Shown here piece after piece: positions 60,078-64,000 of a stretch of 64,000 bases of DNA. Below the pieces are notes generated by a model. The model had not been told where the DNA came from, made no database searches, and saw only the letters and a list, made by a program, of their open reading frames with translations. The position numbers and the translations under genes were made by a program. The stretch comes from Halobacillus_B rhizosphaerae (GTDB lineage: Bacteria; Bacillota; Bacilli; Bacillales; Halobacillaceae). The stretch covers positions 310,001 through 374,000 of the forward strand of contig NZ_JAUTWQ010000006.1 of NCBI RefSeq assembly GCF_046719735.1, read 5' to 3'. Numbering within the stretch: the first letter of the stretch is position 1; each line of letters opens with the position of its first letter.

Positions 60078-60440
60078 ATGAAAAAATACAACATCCCCGT
60101 TGAAGCCGCACTTGAAGTTATCGGAGGTAAGTGGAAAGTCGTCATTCTATGCCACTTAATAAAAAACAAACGCCGGACAAGCGAATTAAAAAGATTAATG
60201 CCTGGTATCACTCAGAAAATGCTCACTCAGCAATTAAGAGAATTAGAAGCAGACGGCGTGATAGAACGAATCATCTATAACCAGGTTCCTCCTAAAGTCG
60301 AGTATTTGCTTACGGAATACGGCTGGTCATTAAAAGAGATCTTAGATAGTCTTTGTGCCTGGGGAGAACAGCATATTGAAAACACGTATCCTAATAAAGA
60401 AGACGTGCTGCTGGATACGGAAGAGTTAGAGAAAATATAA
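60078..60440 (+). CDS. HxlR-family transcriptional regulator
   Basis: 120 residues, MarR-like winged helix. VEAALEVIGGKWKVVILCHL is the HxlR signature, RRTSELKRLMPGITQKMLTQ contains the recognition helix, and QLRELEADGVIERIIYNQVP-PKVEY the wing, followed by LTEYGWSL and CAWGEQHIE dimerisation helix. ACGGAGG precedes the ATG by ten bases. The family includes redox- and aldehyde-sensing regulators; two Cys residues are present (Cys near 30 in VILCHL and near 93 in LCAWGE), so thiol sensing is possible. Likely controls the divergent exporter. Confidence 0.9.
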   Translation: MKKYNIPVEAALEVIGGKWKVVILCHLIKNKRRTSELKRLMPGITQKMLTQQLRELEADGVIERIIYNQVPPKVEYLLTEYGWSLKEILDSLCAWGEQHIENTYPNKEDVLLDTEELEKI

Positions 60441-60456
60441 TAGGATGGAGTACAGA

Positions 60457-60498
60457 AAAAAAGCGCGCAGAGCTAAAATACACTCTGCGCGCTTTTCT
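60457..60498. terminator. Bidirectional intrinsic terminator after the HxlR gene
   Basis: AAAAGCGCGCAGAG pairs with CTCTGCGCGCTTTT (ten-base loop); A and T runs lie on both sides, serving the converging CWB2 protein gene as well. Confidence 0.88.
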
Positions 60499-60532
60499 GC
60501 ATTATTATAGTTTAAGGTGATTATTATGGGTT

Positions 60533-61852
60533 TTATCCTTTTAGTTCATCAACCTTTTTACCTTGCGGGTCAAACAATCGTGCTGTATCTCCGTTATTGT
60601 CCCACAGATAAGCCTTCGACCACTGTAAAACATTCGGCCGGCTTTCATAAGAATTTCTCCCGGACGTGATGGTAACACTAGCCCCTTTTTTCAAAACAAA
60701 ATTGGATGGAAAATCAAACGTCTGGTTACCATCCACACTAACCAGCTTCCAACCTGCCATGGAAATATCCTTTTGATCCATATTTTTAATCGTTACTTTC
60801 TCTGCTACGATGTCAAGCTTCGTGATATCAAGCTTTCCCGTTGTTCCCGTCTCACTAGGAATATTAAGTAATTGCGAAACTACCTGCTGTGAAACCGCAT
60901 TATTTCCTCCAAGAACGTAACCTTTACCATCTAGAGTAGTTAAATAATTTTTCACTTCATTGATAACTCTGGTTGGATGAGATAACACAATCCTGGCATT
61001 TAGTCGGTTAGCTAAACCTGAAGCAGCAACTGCATCAGGATAATCTTCTTTAACCTGATTCGTAGAAGTCCCTCTCACTAGTAGAAAATTCTCATTAGAA
61101 CTATTCAAATCCTTTGCCGCTTTGATGTTCGTGGTGTATCGATTGTCCCCAGCGATCCGTTTCACTGCTATTCCTTTACCTTTAAAATAATTAGAAACTT
61201 TCTCACTTACAACCCCGGCACCTCCGTAAATGGTTACCTTTTTCACATGACCTGGCAAGCTTGAGGGAACTTTATCTTTAGCCGATAAGTAAATGGGAAT
61301 CTCATAGATAGCAGAATAACTCGACGCGGATAGAGCGTCGGCAACCGTATATCCATTTACTACAATGGCCTCGGATTTATTTGATGTCCCTGCTTCGTTA
61401 TTTATAGCAGCAGCTGTTGCAAAACGATCCTTTCCACTTACTCTTTTCAAGTCAATCCCTCTGTTACTCAATTGAAGAACTACATGATGAGTAATCGCAT
61501 TCGGTCCGCCAAGAATATAAATTTTCTTTGTTCCAAGCCTTTGGATCTCTTTCAGCACTTCTGGCGGGAGACTGTTCGTATTTGTTAATAATATAGGGGC
61601 ATCTTTTACTCCGGCTAAACTTGCAGCAGCTAAAGCGTCAGCAGGATTATCCCCTCGTGCCAGTATGACAGCCTTCTCGCTGCTGGTAAGGCCATTTGGC
61701 CACCCTTTTTTCGAAATCGCTATCGCCGTTTCATAACGATTATCTCCTTTAATTCGTTCCGAACCGCTGGCAGCAGAAACATGGTTACTAATTTGGCAGA
61801 ATATAAAAACAGAAAATAAAGCAACGACAACAACACTTAAAACTCTTTTCAT
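60533..61852 (-). CDS. Secreted cell-wall-binding (CWB2) protein with C-terminal lamin-tail domain
   Basis: 439 residues. Signal peptide 1-27 (RVLSVVVVALFSVFIFCQIS, cleavage near VSA/AS). Three CWB2 repeats: ERIKGDNRYETAIAISKKGW, KRVSGKDRFATAAAINNEA and KRIAGDNRYTTNIKAAKDL each start one, with the IYILGGPNAI / VTIYGGAGVVS / GYVLGGNNAVS strands. CWB2 anchors proteins to anionic wall polymers. Residues about 345-439 form a lamin-tail domain (KVTIKNMDQKDISMAGWKL, FVLKKGASVTITSG, LWDNNGDTARLFDPQG), often seen in secreted nucleases or adhesins; no catalytic domain is present. ATG at 61850-61852 follows AAGGGTGGGAG. Confidence 0.9.
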   Translation of the reverse strand: MKRVLSVVVVALFSVFIFCQISNHVSAASGSERIKGDNRYETAIAISKKGWPNGLTSSEKAVILARGDNPADALAAASLAGVKDAPILLTNTNSLPPEVLKEIQRLGTKKIYILGGPNAITHHVVLQLSNRGIDLKRVSGKDRFATAAAINNEAGTSNKSEAIVVNGYTVADALSASSYSAIYEIPIYLSAKDKVPSSLPGHVKKVTIYGGAGVVSEKVSNYFKGKGIAVKRIAGDNRYTTNIKAAKDLNSSNENFLLVRGTSTNQVKEDYPDAVAASGLANRLNARIVLSHPTRVINEVKNYLTTLDGKGYVLGGNNAVSQQVVSQLLNIPSETGTTGKLDITKLDIVAEKVTIKNMDQKDISMAGWKLVSVDGNQTFDFPSNFVLKKGASVTITSGRNSYESRPNVLQWSKAYLWDNNGDTARLFDPQGKKVDELKG

Positions 61853-61990
61853 ACACTCCCACCCTTGTAAAAAGTTGTAATTATTTAGTAGATTACCACA
61901 ATTTTTCAATTTTGGGATCGACTGATTTACCTGTTTTTAGTACCTGTCGTTATTTATGATCCATGATCAGAAGATATAGAGTTTTACCAG

Positions 61991-62428
61991 CTACTCTAAT
62001 AGATGCTTGAATACATAACTTACTTTATCGTAATCCATTTTCTCTTCGTAGAAGCGATGAGCTTCGCTCCGATTCAATCCCGAAGACAACGCCACACTTT
62101 CGTATCCGTTTTCTTCCGCCCACTTATGTACAAAGGTTAATAGCTTCTCACCATAACCAGAGGAGCGTTTTCGTTCACTGGTTACTAGATCACAAACCCA
62201 AACAAACCTTCCATAATACAAGGTGATCATAGGTTTGAAACCAGTCACCGCGACAATCTCTTGCTGATCATATAACGCAAACAGCTTGTACATATCCCTT
62301 TGTTTTGCCTCCGTGACTAGATCCAAGTAAGTAGATTCATTCAAATGTGGACGCAGCTGGCTCATCACGGGAAAAGCTAGCAAGATTTCATCATGGGACT
62401 GAAGTTCTGCAATTTTAAGAGAATCCAT
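61991..62428 (-). CDS. GNAT-family N-acetyltransferase
   Basis: 145 residues. The GNAT core is present: VAVTGFKPMITLYYGRFVWV, then CDLVTSERKRSSGYGEKLLT (acetyl-CoA pyrophosphate loop R-x-x-G-Y/G) and ALSSGLNRSEAHRFYEEKMD. GGAGGGTGAGG precedes the ATG. The first of three consecutive but separately spaced GNAT genes. The substrate is unknown. Confidence 0.85.
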   Translation of the reverse strand: MDSLKIAELQSHDEILLAFPVMSQLRPHLNESTYLDLVTEAKQRDMYKLFALYDQQEIVAVTGFKPMITLYYGRFVWVCDLVTSERKRSSGYGEKLLTFVHKWAEENGYESVALSSGLNRSEAHRFYEEKMDYDKVSYVFKHLLE

Positions 62429-62464
62429 ACCTCACCCTCCATTTGTATTTCGTTTTATGATCAT

Positions 62465-63004
62465 TCATCGGGAAGACTTTCTTTCCGCCCATTCATGTTC
62501 TAAGATAGCCATTTCCCATAAACTCCAGTAGTGATGACCGACCTTTCTTGCATCTTTTAGGAGACCTTCTTTAGTAAACCCAGATTTTTCATAACAAGAA
62601 ATAGCAGCATAGTTAAAATCAAAGACATTAAGACTAACGCGGTGCAGATCAAGTTCATCAAAAGCAATTTTTAAAATTTCTTCGATCATTTTCTGCCCAA
62701 TTCCCTGTCCTCTAACTTCTTCTGCCCCTACGAGAACCTTACCAACTCTAGCAGACTTATGATTTCTATCAATCTTCCCGAGTGAGATATGTCCAATCAG
62801 TTCTCCTGGTTCGTCTAGAAAGACACTGTAAATTAATGAATCAGACTCGTTAGTATTCGCCCCCTTCAAATAGACTTCCAGTTGTTCTTCATCTAATGGA
62901 AATTCAAATTGAGGTCCACCCCACTGCAGCAGAAACTCTGGAGAATCAATCCATTGAATGAGTTGTTGAAAGGCAGACCGGTCAAAATATTTCAGTTCAA
63001 TCAT
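62465..63004 (-). CDS. GNAT-family N-acetyltransferase, RimJ/RimL-like
   Basis: 179 residues. LIGHISLGKIDRNHKSARVG, KVLVGAEEVRGQGIGQKMIE (acetyl-CoA loop) and VFDFNYAAISCYEKSGFTKE are the motifs of ribosomal-protein/antibiotic-type acetyltransferases. AAGGAGG lies seven bases before the ATG. Substrate unknown. Confidence 0.87.
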   Translation of the reverse strand: MIELKYFDRSAFQQLIQWIDSPEFLLQWGGPQFEFPLDEEQLEVYLKGANTNESDSLIYSVFLDEPGELIGHISLGKIDRNHKSARVGKVLVGAEEVRGQGIGQKMIEEILKIAFDELDLHRVSLNVFDFNYAAISCYEKSGFTKEGLLKDARKVGHHYWSLWEMAILEHEWAERKSSR

Positions 63005-63050
63005 TCTCTAACCTCCTTGCTTATACTGCCATTAATGAATGTTCCCAGTC

Positions 63051-63557
63051 TTATGTACGATTCATGTAAACGTAGACTTTTTTACTTTTATAAATAACTT
63101 CCTTCTCTAAACTCATTCCTATTTTCTCAGCTACCTTAATCGAGCCCGTATTTCCAGGCTGAATCAATGCGATCAGCCGGTTTGTAATGTCGTGTTGAAA
63201 GGCATACTGCTTTAACGCCTCTGCAGCTTCTGATGCATAACCGCTGCGCCAATAGGGACGGGAGATCCAATAACCGATTTCCAGCTCTTCCCTATGGTCT
63301 ACAAACTGTGGAATGATTCCAGCATGGCCAATGGCTGTCTGATCCTCTTTTCGAACAAGAACTTTCAAACCATACTCTGGATTCTGTTCATAAGTTTGAT
63401 AAATTCTGTTCAGAAAATCCCTAGTTTCCTGACTATCTTTTATCCTCCCATCTCCAATAAAACGAACCATATCCTGGTCCGTCAACATGGACTGAAGTAA
63501 TGCTTTATCCTTACCTTCATAATCACGGAAATACAATCGATTCGTCTCTAATTTCAT
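63051..63557 (-). CDS. GNAT-family N-acetyltransferase, RimJ-like
   Basis: 168 residues. LETNRLYFRDYEGKDKALLQ at the N terminus, ELEIGYWISRPYWRSGYASE (acetyl-CoA loop region WRSGYASEA) and LIALIQPGNTGSIKVAEKIG are typical of RimJ/RimL relatives. AAGGAG precedes the ATG. It is upstream of and co-oriented with the two other GNAT genes, but gaps of about 45 bp or less suggest possible joint transcription. Substrate unknown. Confidence 0.87.
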   Translation of the reverse strand: MKLETNRLYFRDYEGKDKALLQSMLTDQDMVRFIGDGRIKDSQETRDFLNRIYQTYEQNPEYGLKVLVRKEDQTAIGHAGIIPQFVDHREELEIGYWISRPYWRSGYASEAAEALKQYAFQHDITNRLIALIQPGNTGSIKVAEKIGMSLEKEVIYKSKKVYVYMNRT

Positions 63558-63596
63558 TATGATCTCCTTTATGGGATAGTGTTAATTTTAATCATA

Positions 63597-63625
63597 CAAA
63601 AAAAGAGCAGGGGCTGCCTACTCTT
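63597..63625 (-). terminator. Terminator overlapping the end of the lipid-kinase gene
   Basis: On the minus strand AGAGTAGGC and the CCCCTGCTCT stretch form an imperfect stem followed by TTTTTTTTG; the left arm contains the TAG stop codon. Confidence 0.6.
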
Positions 63626-64000
63626 CCGGGACAAAAACATTCAATTCATTGTGCAGTACCTGCGCTTCAAACGGTAACTTGATGCCTTCATCTCCATCAA
63701 TGTTAACAACTAAATCCATATTGGATTCTACTTTTAAATGAGAAGCTTGCAAGTATTCAATTTGTTCGTTACTCTGCAATTTCCCTTGAAAGAGATCTGG
63801 AATAATTTTAAATACTTTCGGCAGCGCCAATTCTTTCAAAATAAAGATATGAAAAACGCCATCGTTCACTTCCGCTTCTTCAGCAAACGATTCAATTCCG
63901 CCAACCGAATTGGTCATGGCCACCAGCATTAAATAAGCTTCGCCTTCCCAATCCTTTCCGTCATACTCTAAATGGAGGTCAAAGGGGGTTTCTTCTTTAA
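63618..64000 (-). CDS. Diacylglycerol/lipid kinase family protein (YegS/BmrU type), C-terminal part
   Basis: The gene starts beyond the right edge; 127 C-terminal residues are visible. Reading from the edge, KEETPFDLHLEYDGKDWEGE is followed by AYLMLVAMTNSVGGIESFAE, DGVFHIFILKELALPKVFKI and then the closing LVVNIDGDEGIKLPFEAQVL with HNELNVFVPEE. This is the beta-sandwich half of the YegS/DgkB family (N-x-x-x-x-GG-x-x-F and the NIDGD/E-G motif). Such enzymes phosphorylate diacylglycerol or related lipids. Which lipid cannot be told from this part. Confidence 0.82.
   Translation of the reverse strand, partial: KEETPFDLHLEYDGKDWEGEAYLMLVAMTNSVGGIESFAEEAEVNDGVFHIFILKELALPKVFKIIPDLFQGKLQSNEQIEYLQASHLKVESNMDLVVNIDGDEGIKLPFEAQVLHNELNVFVPEE

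Noticed and set aside
1..64000. CRISPR arrays, tRNA, rRNA, insertion sequences, prophage
   Set aside because: No regularly spaced repeats, cloverleaf-like or rRNA-like sequence, transposase, integrase or phage structural gene was seen on either strand.

Overview
The window looks like chromosomal DNA of a low-to-moderate G+C, spore-forming Bacillaceae, most likely a moderately halophilic genus such as Halobacillus or a close relative. The evidence is the strong AGGAGG-type ribosome binding sites, frequent GTG and TTG starts, the B. subtilis-like gene orders yeaC-yeaD-yebA-guaA-pbuG and ywrC-ywrD-ywrB-ywrA, and candidate SigB, SigD, PhoP and Fur sites of Bacillus type. I see no rRNA, tRNA, CRISPR array, prophage or transposase. 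The genus is inference.

Layout. 1-7.7 kb (minus): MoxR ATPase, DUF58 protein and transglutaminase-like membrane protein, then GMP synthase and a purine permease that runs off the left edge. guaA and the permease each have their own guanine-class riboswitch with a terminator platform. 8-18 kb: a DHA2 drug exporter, a small sigma-region-2-like protein, large catalase KatE with a candidate SigB promoter, a MutS2-like ATPase without Smr domain, a nadE-amidohydrolase pair and a zinc alcohol dehydrogenase. 18.6-22 kb: a secreted cyclic-nucleotide phosphodiesterase/nucleotidase with a His-rich tail behind a candidate Pho box, facing a secreted glycerophosphodiesterase, which together look like phosphate scavenging.

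22-36.6 kb (minus): a surface or flagellar glycosylation region. PseB, PseC, PseI, PseG and PseH homologues give five of the six pseudaminic acid steps; the cytidylyltransferase PseF is absent. Inserted between PseI and PseG is a tightly overlapping four-gene block (ATP-grasp, SDR epimerase, inositol-monophosphatase-like phosphatase, PIG-L deacetylase). Upstream lie two paralogous GT-B-like surface-carbohydrate proteins, a nucleotidyltransferase, a sulfotransferase and a HAD phosphatase.

36.6-49.3 kb: flotillin FloT, an HTH/coiled-coil protein beside a 20-bp palindrome, an iron alcohol dehydrogenase, a frameshifted small membrane gene, a nitroreductase with a near-consensus Fur box, a LysM polysaccharide deacetylase, a chemoreceptor behind a SigD-type promoter, and a 921-residue secreted GH-like protein. 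49.4-58.4 kb: a divergent Lrp regulator (ywrC-like) and an operon for a peptide/glutathione-type ABC importer (one permease gene frameshifted), gamma-glutamyltransferase and a two-gene short chromate transporter. 58.5-64 kb: an MFS exporter with divergent HxlR regulator, a CWB2/lamin-tail secreted protein, three GNAT acetyltransferases and the 3' part of a lipid-kinase gene.

Cross-cutting observations: two copies of a dispersed ~110-bp element whose predicted stems show compensatory base changes, and a repeated CCCGAAC/GTTCGGG core in many intrinsic terminators.
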